Source: Polyangiaceae bacterium (GTDB lineage: Bacteria; Myxococcota_A; Polyangia; Polyangiales; Polyangiaceae). Taken from it: a stretch of DNA of 58,199 nucleotides. The notes below the pieces were generated by a model that searched no databases, had not been told where the DNA came from, and was given only the letters and a program-made list of their open reading frames with translations. The DNA lies in the NCBI GenBank assembly GCA_029941785.1, contig JAPYTK010000009.1, positions 1 through 58,199 of the forward strand. The letters are read 5' to 3'. The number at the start of each line of letters is the position of its first letter. Positions within the stretch are counted from its first letter, which is position 1. The position numbers and the translations under genes are program-made. This document shows positions 50,764 through 58,199 of this stretch, piece by piece.

Positions 50764-51768
50764 ATGAACCGGATAGCTACCAAGATGAGCACCACCGTGG
50801 ATTATGAACAGGATGGAAAACAGACGGGCTTCATCCGCTTGCCGCACTCTGTTCACCGCTCGGCCTACGGCTGGCTTCCGATCCCTGTCGCTTGCGTGAA
50901 GCATGGGCAAGGCCCCACCGTGCTGCTGATGGCGGGTACCCACGGGGACGAATACGAGGGGCAGGTGGCGCTATCGAAGCTCATTTGTAACCTTGAGGTG
51001 GATCAAATACAGGGCCGCATCATCGTCCTGCCCATGGTGAATTTTCCTGCGGCCAAGGCTGGGCTCCGCACTTCTCCGATCGATGAACTCAATCTCAATC
51101 GCGTGTATCCGGGCGACCCCGAAGGGCCGCCGACGATGATGATCGCTCACTATGTCGAATCGGTGCTGATGAAGATGGCCGACTACGCACTGGACCTTCA
51201 CAGCGGCGGTTCGTCCTTGCATTACCTACCGTGCACGATTGCCACGAAGGCTACCGACGCGGGCAGGCGAGATCAGGTCAAGGAACTCATGCAGAGTTTC
51301 GGCGCGCCCCATGCGTTCTTTTTTCCGAGCGGACACGCTGGCGGGACGACGAATCATGCCGCGGAGCGACAGGGCGTGTTGATGGTTGGCACGGAGATGG
51401 GCGGTAGCGGAACCGTTTCAGCGGACTGCCTCGCGATCTGCGAACGGGGCGTGCAGCGGTTTCTCGCGAAGGTGGGGGTCTTGAAGAATGCCAGCGCAGC
51501 GGTTGCGCCGGCCTCGACCCGGATGCTCCACGCTCCGAACTTTCGCTACTTTTGCTACGCCAGCGGAGAGGGGCTTTTCGAGCCTGTGGCGGCCTTGGGA
51601 GATGAAGTTCAAGAAGGGGATCTTGCGGGCTATGTTCACACCCCTGAAGATCCGGGTTGCGAACCCACCGAAGCACGGTTCGAGGCTTCGGGATTGGTCG
51701 TGTGCCGGCGGACGCCAGGTAGGGTCATACGCGGGGACTGTCTTTATCATCTCGGTTGTGACATCTGA
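50764..51768 (+). CDS. Succinylglutamate desuccinylase / aspartoacylase-family zinc deacylase
   Basis: 334 residues from ATG 50764, which follows AGAGGGAAG. The zinc site is H-x2-E plus H: GTHGDEYEG (His60, Glu63) and DLHSGG (His146). LNLNRVYPGDPEG (Asn112, Arg113) matches the carboxylate-binding NR pair, and GTEMGGSG the late catalytic glutamate. The family includes AstE, aspartoacylase and DoeB, the N-acetyl-diaminobutyrate deacetylase of ectoine breakdown; the spacing is closest to DoeB-like members, but no ectoine genes are linked. It should remove an acyl group from an N-acylated amino acid. Confidence 0.85.
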   Translation: MNRIATKMSTTVDYEQDGKQTGFIRLPHSVHRSAYGWLPIPVACVKHGQGPTVLLMAGTHGDEYEGQVALSKLICNLEVDQIQGRIIVLPMVNFPAAKAGLRTSPIDELNLNRVYPGDPEGPPTMMIAHYVESVLMKMADYALDLHSGGSSLHYLPCTIATKATDAGRRDQVKELMQSFGAPHAFFFPSGHAGGTTNHAAERQGVLMVGTEMGGSGTVSADCLAICERGVQRFLAKVGVLKNASAAVAPASTRMLHAPNFRYFCYASGEGLFEPVAALGDEVQEGDLAGYVHTPEDPGCEPTEARFEASGLVVCRRTPGRVIRGDCLYHLGCDI

Positions 51769-51932
51769 ACGACCTTACCTTGGTCGCGGTGCCCGTTGGG
51801 ACCATGGCGGACGGCGGCTGGCCTTCGCGAGTCGGGGGAAAACACGGCGCTGGGCGAGCCTATCTGCGCGCCGCTGTTCGTACCATGTCACGGGATCCAT
51901 CGCTCGGCACGGCGTGCTAGAGTCACGTCCCG

Positions 51933-54047
51933 ATGGATGTTGTGTCGCTTTCGCCAGTGCCTGTGGCGTCGTTGCTGTGGCGTCGTGAGGGCTGCGCCTG
52001 GAGGCTCAGCGTCATCAGCAAGTTGACCTTCAAGGTGATCGTCGGCGAGAGCGTTTTGTCCAAAGAACACATTCCTCTTCATTTTGCAGACGAATGTACT
52101 CTGGAGGGAGATCTTCACGCGCCGTGCGACGTCGTGCCAACCCGGCCGGCTGTGGACGTGATGATCGTGGGACGCGCCTATCGAGGTCGCGATGCCAAGA
52201 CCGAGAAGGTGAGCCCGCGGTTGCGCGTGGGGACGATTGACCGGCAGCTCGAGATGACGGTTGATCGCTCGGCTGGTGCGGGGCTCTCGCTTCCTCGCGG
52301 CGAAGCGGGCTTTGGACCGCAGCGTGATTTTGCCCTTCGCATCGAGGCAAAAAACGAGCCTTGCGAGGTCGAGGCGGACAGCGACTTGAGCGTGTTTCAT
52401 GCCGCGCCACTCGAGCAGCGGGTCGACCATCTCCCCGCGGATGCCGAGTTGATTCTCGACGGGCTGCATCCCGAGCACGCTTCGTTGCGGACGCGCCTCC
52501 CGAATGTGTCGCCACAGATGTTCGTCGAGCGACCCGGCGTTCCGCGCGAAGAGCTCGACGTGAGCGTCGAGGCGTTGTGGATCGACACCGAGCGTCACGT
52601 CATCACCCTCACCTATCGCGGTACGGTCGTGCTGAGCGAAGCGGACGAACCTGGCAAGTGTTGGGTCGCCATGGCTGGGGAGCACCGCCGCATGAGCGAT
52701 TTGCACCTCGAACGTTACATCGGGTCCCTGCGAGGTCAGCGGTCGACGATGGCGGAGGATCCGTCGGAGAGCGACTACGAGCCCACCGTCAAAGCGACGA
52801 AAAAACCAAGTGGCCGGCCATCCAAAGAACACACCCAAACACGTTTGCTCGAAGATGCGGATTTCGAGGTCCTCGACGAGGCGACAGTGGCGGACCACGG
52901 AGACCCGCCGTGGCGTCAGGACAGGACGGGAGACGTGCTGCCCTCGCCGCCGTCCGAGGCCCCCGTATGGCTCGCTCCGGGGTATGTGCCCGAGCCGACC
53001 CAATCGGTGGCGACAGCTGTGGGCTTGGGCGGTGCAGAGCACCTCGGTTTCGGTCCTCGTGCCGACACCCTGCCCAGCGGCGAACTCGCGAATGTGTCGC
53101 CTTGGGCTTCGCCAAAGTCGACGATGCCTTCTGGCGGTAGGCGCAGCTCGCCGCCCGCTTCGAGTTCGCCATCTCCGCCGCCCGTTTCGTCTCTGCGTCG
53201 ACGGGACGGGACGGCGTCGAGCGATCCGGAGCCGAGTGAGAAGCCGCGCCTCAGCTCCTCGACCATGTCCCAGCGTGGTCGCTCGGCGGTCGAGTTGCTG
53301 TGGTTCGACGAAGCGGGGACCGCCAAGCTCCGTGCACGGTGGCCGCAGCGCAGCAGCGAACTGGAGTTTACGCCCCTCGATCCGCAGCACGACTTGGTCG
53401 ACGAGGATCCGGAACGAGCCCGCGCACACCATACGCATTTTGGATTGATGATGAGTGGTGCGGTCGTCGATTTGTCTGAGCTGGCCACCCTGATGCGGGA
53501 TGCGGTCGATGAGCGTGGCCGTTTTTCTCCGCCGATCGCACTCGTCGAGGGGCGCCTTCAACTCCCTTTCGATCCGAACAAGGCGCTGCGCACTCTCGTC
53601 GACTCGGTGCGTCCGCTGATCGGAAGCGATGAGAAGATGGCGGCACTGCTCAAGCAAGCGGAGGTCCTGCTCGATTCGCCGTGGGCCGGCGGCTCGGAAG
53701 AATCGGTGTCGAACATGGCGGCTCGTGTGCGAAAGGCCTATGGGAAGTCCCGAAGCGCGGTATCGCTTGCGCAGCTCGACATCTCGCTCGAGCGCTTGTT
53801 GCTGTCATCGCGCGCCTACCAAAGGCGCAAGCTGCTTGGGGGAGAGTGGATTCGCGGCGAGTTGGAGTGCGCCGAGCTCGACGAGACTCTGCCCGCGTAC
53901 CTTCCCGCCGAGCTCAGCGAAACCTTGCCGATGTTACGGTCTTTTCGGTCCCGTCTGATTATCGAGGTCCATGCGCGTCAAGACCAATACGAACCGCACG
54001 AAATCGCATTGAAGACCTTGTCCCTCGGACGCGTCCTACCCTTGTGA
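51933..54047 (+). CDS. DUF2169 protein of the T6SS cargo type
   Basis: 704 residues. The first 300 residues follow the DUF2169 pattern: ASLLWRREGCAWRLSVISKLTF, APCDVVPTRPAVDVMIVGRAY, then ELDVSVEALWIDTERHVITLTYRG. Such domains accompany VgrG and PAAR genes and are thought to help load effectors on the spike. Residues 330-470 are a Pro/Ser-rich disordered linker. The last 230 residues are helical with an MSGAVVDLSELATLMRDA region of unknown role. It is divergent in orientation from the VgrG cluster downstream but lies 42 bp from the PAAR gene end. Confidence 0.82.
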   Translation: MDVVSLSPVPVASLLWRREGCAWRLSVISKLTFKVIVGESVLSKEHIPLHFADECTLEGDLHAPCDVVPTRPAVDVMIVGRAYRGRDAKTEKVSPRLRVGTIDRQLEMTVDRSAGAGLSLPRGEAGFGPQRDFALRIEAKNEPCEVEADSDLSVFHAAPLEQRVDHLPADAELILDGLHPEHASLRTRLPNVSPQMFVERPGVPREELDVSVEALWIDTERHVITLTYRGTVVLSEADEPGKCWVAMAGEHRRMSDLHLERYIGSLRGQRSTMAEDPSESDYEPTVKATKKPSGRPSKEHTQTRLLEDADFEVLDEATVADHGDPPWRQDRTGDVLPSPPSEAPVWLAPGYVPEPTQSVATAVGLGGAEHLGFGPRADTLPSGELANVSPWASPKSTMPSGGRRSSPPASSSPSPPPVSSLRRRDGTASSDPEPSEKPRLSSSTMSQRGRSAVELLWFDEAGTAKLRARWPQRSSELEFTPLDPQHDLVDEDPERARAHHTHFGLMMSGAVVDLSELATLMRDAVDERGRFSPPIALVEGRLQLPFDPNKALRTLVDSVRPLIGSDEKMAALLKQAEVLLDSPWAGGSEESVSNMAARVRKAYGKSRSAVSLAQLDISLERLLLSSRAYQRRKLLGGEWIRGELECAELDETLPAYLPAELSETLPMLRSFRSRLIIEVHARQDQYEPHEIALKTLSLGRVLPL

Positions 54048-54088
54048 ACGCGCGGATCGAGGCACCGGCGGAGCTTGCCGTGGTCGCG

Positions 54089-54796
54089 TCAATGAGGCAG
54101 CTTGCCGCTCACGAGTTGGTCACCGAGTGCGGCCCCTGCGGCCCCGCCTCCAGCGCTCGATGGACTCTTCTTTGAGCCGCTGATCGCGTCGGCCAAATGT
54201 TGCGCGGCGAGAGCATTGTTCATACGCTTTCCACTAACCAAATCGCCAATCATGCTCTGAAGAAACTGTTCGAGCTTGTCGGCGATCTTGCGTTCACCAT
54301 CTTTGGCGGTCTCTGCACCCAGCCACACGGTGTTGTCACCTTCGCCGATTTGGGCCCCGCATTCGGTCTCGTCGGTACGACGAGCGGCGCGTTTGCCATT
54401 GATCCACACATTGGCGCTGCCTTCGCGGATCGGGTCGTCTTCGTGGTCTTCGCACGGGGGACCCTTGTCGCCCGCAAGGGCCACGGCGCGGCGCTGTTTT
54501 CCTATGAAGGTGTTCTTGGAGCCCTCCTCGATGGCGCCACATGGATCGGGGCAAGGCTCCTCGGCGTCGTCGGAGTCACTCTTCTTGTTGCCGTCGCTGA
54601 GTTTCTTGAAAATGGCGAGAGCGGCGCCGATGGCGAGTGCCAACTTGGCGTCGGGATGACGCCCCCGCTCTAAGGTGCGCTCGGCGTGGCGGAGTGTTCG
54701 TTCGGCCATTTCGACCGCTTCGGGGATATCGTCCTCGTGGGTGATGCGGTGGCCGACGCCGGCGAGCTGCAGCGCTCCTCCTGCCTGGCGACTCAC
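54089..54796 (-). CDS. PAAR-like spike-tip protein
   Basis: 235 residues from GTG 54796, whose GTGA overlaps the stop of the DcrB-like gene. The longer frame is rejected since it repeats that neighbour in another frame. A helical head (about 25-75) is followed by an insert of Asp/Lys and then the PAAR-like beta part: SKNTFIGKQRRAVALAGD, GPPCEDHEDDPIREGSANVW, INGKRAARRTDETECGAQI, EGDNTVWLGA. PAAR proteins sharpen the VgrG spike and carry toxins. No toxin domain is evident; the tail is Gly/Ala-rich. Confidence 0.82.
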   Translation of the reverse strand: MSRQAGGALQLAGVGHRITHEDDIPEAVEMAERTLRHAERTLERGRHPDAKLALAIGAALAIFKKLSDGNKKSDSDDAEEPCPDPCGAIEEGSKNTFIGKQRRAVALAGDKGPPCEDHEDDPIREGSANVWINGKRAARRTDETECGAQIGEGDNTVWLGAETAKDGERKIADKLEQFLQSMIGDLVSGKRMNNALAAQHLADAISGSKKSPSSAGGGAAGAALGDQLVSGKLPH

Positions 54797-55242
54797 GACG
54801 GTGAACTCTTGATGGGTTCGAGGGTGATGCTTCGCACGATGTGATCGAAAAGGGGGTTCAATTGCGGGGCGTCGGTACGAGGCGCCGTCATCGTGATGCA
54901 TAAGATCTGCCCATCGCTCAGTGGTGCAAATACGATGCGTTGCTCCAAGGGGCCGCTCGTGCCGTGCGAAGCGAAGTGGACAACCCATCCGGTCTTGCCG
55001 CTGATCTCGACGGACTGCTTGTCTCGCTGCTCGAAACCGTCCCTTGAACCCGACAGTTCGAACAGCTGACGATCGACATAGGCGTCCAGGGTCTCCCCGG
55101 GGGCCGGTGTGTCACGGGTGACGACGAGGTTGGCGCTGCCATCCCGTTTGGAATCGCTCGGCGCCGCGAAGGCGATGATGCTCCGATCTTCCCAAAGTCG
55201 TGGGACGTCGAAGCCGACGAATTTGTCTTCGTGTCGTGACAT
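54793..55242 (-). CDS. DcrB/DUF1795-type (Eag-like) T6SS adaptor
   Basis: 149 residues. The fold is inferred from GFDVPRLWEDRSIIAFAAPS, LVVTRDTPAPGETLDAYVDR, KTGWVVHFASHGTSGPLEQR and QILCITMTAP, a layout shared with DUF1795 proteins. In other bacteria, Eag-type DUF1795 proteins bind the membrane-spanning helices of T6SS effectors and hand them to VgrG. The neighbouring VgrG has Gly/Ala-rich hydrophobic stretches that could be such clients. The gene lies 7 bp after vgrG and overlaps the PAAR-like gene. Confidence 0.8.
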   Translation of the reverse strand: MSRHEDKFVGFDVPRLWEDRSIIAFAAPSDSKRDGSANLVVTRDTPAPGETLDAYVDRQLFELSGSRDGFEQRDKQSVEISGKTGWVVHFASHGTSGPLEQRIVFAPLSDGQILCITMTAPRTDAPQLNPLFDHIVRSITLEPIKSSPS

Positions 55243-55248
55243 GCGAGT

Positions 55249-58086
55249 TCAATACTTGCTGATGAGTTGCAGTACGCCACTGAGGGCGTCCTCGTTGCTG
55301 CGATGATACACCCCGAAACCGTGATCGTTCAGGGTCATGGCGATCGCCTGCTCGACGGGCTCGCCGTTCATTTGGGCATTCACCATGGCTTGTTCGACGA
55401 CCGCCGGTGAAGGGGCCACCGCATCAGTTGTGGGGACGACCATCAGCTGCCCTTCGGTCGGTGACTGCATGAAGCCGAGACTGTCGAAGGTCATGGTCGT
55501 GACGACGTCCTCCGGAGCGAGGCCGCCAGCGCGCGAGACAACCACGTCGTTCTTGGAACCATTTTCTTCGGAGCTGTCGTCTGAATGGCCGCCGTCGAGG
55601 TTCGGCTGACTGCCTGAAGCGAGTTCGTGGCCGGGAAGTCCCGCGTCTTGGCCGGCGAGGCCGAGTGTCGATGCGCTACCGCCACCGGTCGTCAAGGCGG
55701 CGACTCCGCCACCGGCCGCGACCGCGGCAGCACCACCGCCTATCCCGGCGATCATGGGAACCATGTTCCCACTCTGACCTCCACCGGCAGCGGGCAGAGT
55801 GCTGCCACCGTTCGCTGCCGCCGGCTTGCCAACAAGTGAGGCTTGTGGGGTGTTCCCGATCTTGGCGTGCGTCATCGCGTCGGCGGGTTGACCGCCTTGT
55901 CCGGCGCCCGGATCGGCCGGCGTATGGGCGGCGTCCGCTCCGCTTGGAAGGCCGTCAGGTGGCATGTCGCCGTCGGCACCCGCCTCGATGTCTCGGCCCA
56001 TGGTGTTGTCGACGCGGCCGCCGTGGCCGTGGCTGTCGCCGTGGCTGTTGCCGTGGCTGTTGCCGTGGCTGTTGCCGTGACCACCGCCGTGGCCGGTCGC
56101 AGCTCCGCCAGCCGCCACCCCGCCCATTCCGAGGAAGTCTGCCACAGCTTCTCCTTCGCCGAACAAGCCGGCGATGGCGACGATGTCTTCGGCGAGTTGC
56201 TTGTCGCCCGCCATCACGATGTCGACGATGAGGCTGCCGGGATGTTTGGCGATGTGCTCGAAGTGTCCCAAGAAGGCCTTCACTTTACGGGTGCCCGTCT
56301 TGTACATGTTTGTGAAATAGGCGCGCTCGCGGGCGATCATGGCAACCAGGTCTTTGCGCAAGGCGGAGATCCGCTTGACCTGGGCGCCGACCGCCTTGCC
56401 GAGCGCTTTGACCGAATTGACGAAGTTGCCCCGTTTTCCGTCGAAGATGGCATCCAGTTCGCGGTTGAGTCGACCTAGGTGGTCTTGTTCTTGGGTAAAA
56501 CGCTCTTCGAGGCGGTCGCCCAAACCATCGACCCGGTCGCGGCTACTCTCGAACATCCCGTGCAGATCGGTGCCTAGCTGCTCGAGGCGGTTTTCTTCCG
56601 CTTTGAGTCGTCGTTCGACCCGCTTGTCGAGATCCTTGTAGGTGTCCGCGTCGAGTAACTCGCCGCTCACGTAGCCGAGTCGGTCCGACAAGGAGCGGTG
56701 CTCCCGCAACTGCCGCTCCGTTCCCTCGGGCAAGCGTACTTCGTCGGGCAGGTCCCGCTTTGCTCGTCGACCTCGGAGTGCCGCGAACGCTGCAGCATCG
56801 GTTCCACCCGGCACGCCCCGCCGCCCTCGTCCTTCGCTGCGCGAGGCTTGTCGACCCTCGGAAGCACGGCGGCGGTCCGCCTCGCGCGCCCGGTTCGCGA
56901 CTGGAAGTTGCACCGTTTGCGGGGACAGGGCTTCGCCGGTGTTGATGAGCACGTCCGGAGCAGCGTCGATCTCGACTTGCTTGCCGTGCAGCTCTAGGTT
57001 TCGGCCCGCCGTGAGCCGAATATTGGCTTCGGCGTCGAAACGAATGTGCGGACCATCGAGCACGATCGAGACGGTACCGTTGGTAATGATCAATTTCCCG
57101 TCTTCGCTATGGATCCCCGCCTTTTGTCCACCGCGAACGGTCACGCTGTTGGCCTGCATGCCAAGCTCGCCTGCTACGTCGAGAAGCCGATCGCCTTTGA
57201 TGCTGAGCTCTTGACTGCCTCCGACCGTGCGTTTCTCGTCTTGTCGCACGCTGGTCGTCAGATTGGCGCCGACGGTGTTGTGTTCGTCTGCCCGAACCAG
57301 CTTCGTCATGTTCCGCTCGGCCCGCATGTAGACGCTCTCTTCGCCTCGTGCATCATCGAAGCTGATCTCGTTGAAGCCCTTGCCGCCGGGCGTCGACTGG
57401 CTTCGCCAGATGGTCTTCGTCTGATTGTTCGGGAGGCTCTCGGGTAAGGCTGCGCCAGCGTGATGCACGCGGCCTACGACGACCGGTTGATCGGGATCGC
57501 CATCGAAAAAATCGACCAGCACCTCGTGGCCCACGCGAGGAAGGGCCATCATGCCGTAGCCATTACCGGCCCAAGCTTGGCTTACACGGAGCCAGCACGA
57601 AGTGTGTTCGTCTTCCTTGGAATCGCGGTCCCAGTGAAACCGAACCCTCACCCGGCCATGCGCGTCTGCGTGAATTTCGTCACCGCGCGGGCCCATGACA
57701 ATGGCGCTTTGTATACCCATCACGCGGGGCTTCGGGGTCTTCCGAGCTGGCAGATACGGGTCCTCCGTGAGCGTTGCTTCAATCCGGCTTACCCATTGTC
57801 CGTTGGCCTCACCTTCGATTCGTCGGCGGACGGCCAACAGGCCGTTCTTCTTGCTGAGGACGGCTCGTGGGTGGTCCAGCATGGTGAACACCGTGCCCGG
57901 GCGCAGCCGGAGTTCGTTGGTGCGCATGACGAGGCTACGCTGGCCGGTACGCAGTCGGTCCAGTTCGTGTTTGGCATGGCGCTTGCCGAGTTTTGCATCG
58001 AGTTGATCGCCGGGAATGACCTTCACACCGCTGGTCTTCCAATCAACGCTCCCCGGCGCCGGCGCGGATCCTGATTTGTCACTCAT
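55249..58086 (-). CDS. vgrG: VgrG-family T6SS spike protein with shortened head and C-terminal extension
   Basis: 945 residues from ATG 58086, with AGGAG six bases upstream. Residues 25-110 are the end of the gp27-like head (ELRLRPGTVFTMLDHPRA); the first 250 or so residues of a normal VgrG are absent and the upstream bases do not encode them. The gp5 OB-fold is about 113-215 (GRVRVRFHWDRDS, WLRVSQAWAGNGYGMMALPR, DQPVVVGRVHHAG) and the beta-blade 216-385. The remaining 560 residues comprise a coiled coil (455-550), a helical region, an HGNS repeat, and Gly/Ala-rich hydrophobic segments near 770-800. The extension may be an effector. Confidence 0.85.
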   Translation of the reverse strand: MSDKSGSAPAPGSVDWKTSGVKVIPGDQLDAKLGKRHAKHELDRLRTGQRSLVMRTNELRLRPGTVFTMLDHPRAVLSKKNGLLAVRRRIEGEANGQWVSRIEATLTEDPYLPARKTPKPRVMGIQSAIVMGPRGDEIHADAHGRVRVRFHWDRDSKEDEHTSCWLRVSQAWAGNGYGMMALPRVGHEVLVDFFDGDPDQPVVVGRVHHAGAALPESLPNNQTKTIWRSQSTPGGKGFNEISFDDARGEESVYMRAERNMTKLVRADEHNTVGANLTTSVRQDEKRTVGGSQELSIKGDRLLDVAGELGMQANSVTVRGGQKAGIHSEDGKLIITNGTVSIVLDGPHIRFDAEANIRLTAGRNLELHGKQVEIDAAPDVLINTGEALSPQTVQLPVANRAREADRRRASEGRQASRSEGRGRRGVPGGTDAAAFAALRGRRAKRDLPDEVRLPEGTERQLREHRSLSDRLGYVSGELLDADTYKDLDKRVERRLKAEENRLEQLGTDLHGMFESSRDRVDGLGDRLEERFTQEQDHLGRLNRELDAIFDGKRGNFVNSVKALGKAVGAQVKRISALRKDLVAMIARERAYFTNMYKTGTRKVKAFLGHFEHIAKHPGSLIVDIVMAGDKQLAEDIVAIAGLFGEGEAVADFLGMGGVAAGGAATGHGGGHGNSHGNSHGNSHGDSHGHGGRVDNTMGRDIEAGADGDMPPDGLPSGADAAHTPADPGAGQGGQPADAMTHAKIGNTPQASLVGKPAAANGGSTLPAAGGGQSGNMVPMIAGIGGGAAAVAAGGGVAALTTGGGSASTLGLAGQDAGLPGHELASGSQPNLDGGHSDDSSEENGSKNDVVVSRAGGLAPEDVVTTMTFDSLGFMQSPTEGQLMVVPTTDAVAPSPAVVEQAMVNAQMNGEPVEQAIAMTLNDHGFGVYHRSNEDALSGVLQLISKY
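56021..56094. repeat. 12-bp tandem repeats encoding the His-rich segment of VgrG
   Basis: On the plus strand GCCGTGGCTGTT and near copies recur about five times in tandem, giving the HGNS units (GHGNSHGNSHGNSHGDSHGH) on the coding strand. The copies keep frame. Such repeats could change number by slippage and bind divalent metals through the histidines. Confidence 0.75.
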
Positions 58087-58199
58087 GTTTTTCTCCTGCG
58101 CCAGACACACCGCACCGCGAGAACCAGACTGGCCGCGCCACAAGAAACTGTCAAACCACGTGTCCACAGCCGTCCGTTTACTCTGAATATCTTTTCACC

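Noticed and set aside
54797-54988. Upstream extension of the PAAR-like gene
   Set aside because: It overlaps the DcrB-like gene in another frame; GTG 54796 with a GTGA overlap is the better start.
56021-56094. CRISPR or regulatory repeat array
   Set aside because: The 12-bp units are contiguous and in frame within vgrG.

Overview
The window looks like chromosomal DNA of a myxobacterium or close relative (GC-rich, Deltaproteobacteria/Myxococcota). The evidence is a MYXO-CTERM-type C-terminus (34666-36828), about a dozen secreted lipoproteins with Ser/Gly/Ala-rich linkers behind the lipobox, MopE-type DG-rich repeats, a VWA lipoprotein, a MauG-type dihaem peroxidase and a type VI secretion cargo module. 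No replication, ribosomal, phage or IS genes were seen. Genes are dense on both strands, with many 4-bp start/stop overlaps.

Layout. 1-13.8 kb: mixed metabolic and envelope genes (truncated EEP-family lipoprotein, two overlapping hotdog thioesterases, pentapeptide protein, YqeY-like protein, sarcosine-oxidase-like flavoenzyme, OPT transporter with a small membrane partner, glyoxalase-like protein, APH-type phosphotransferase, ICL/PEP-mutase family enzyme, flippase-like membrane protein). 13.86-19.2 kb: two palindromes of the same design precede a five-gene operon encoding fatty-acyl-AMP ligase, CFA-synthase-like methyltransferase, acyl carrier protein, dinuclear-iron acyl-ACP desaturase and ketoacyl-ACP synthase. 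This looks like a self-contained line for loading, desaturating, methylating or cyclopropanating, and extending an ACP-bound acyl chain. 20-24.6 kb (minus): GpsA-like protein lacking the usual catalytic lysines, PlsB-like acyltransferase, lysA, an orphan M17 N-terminal domain and a remnant of a ThDP enzyme. 24.7-34.5 kb: REC-EAL protein, SCP2-like and DUF721 proteins, tRNA-Leu(CAA), and a thioredoxin-like lipoprotein whose active site reads W-UGA-P-P-C with a SECIS-like hairpin just downstream, i.e. a probable selenoprotein. 34.6-44.4 kb: MYXO-CTERM protein, dihaem peroxidase, TonB-dependent receptor, amino-acid permease. 44.5-51.8 kb: large GH13 protein, MopE/IgGFc-binding-like lipoprotein, a VWA lipoprotein broken by an in-frame TAA, and an aspartoacylase-family deacylase. 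51.9-58.1 kb: DUF2169 protein, PAAR-like protein, DcrB-like (DUF1795) protein and a VgrG with a shortened N-terminus and a C-terminal extension of about 560 residues.

The strongest points are the selenoprotein with its recoding hairpin, the acyl-ACP tailoring operon with its tandem operators, and the VgrG extension with its adaptor genes. Family assignments rest on motifs read by eye; no database search was run.
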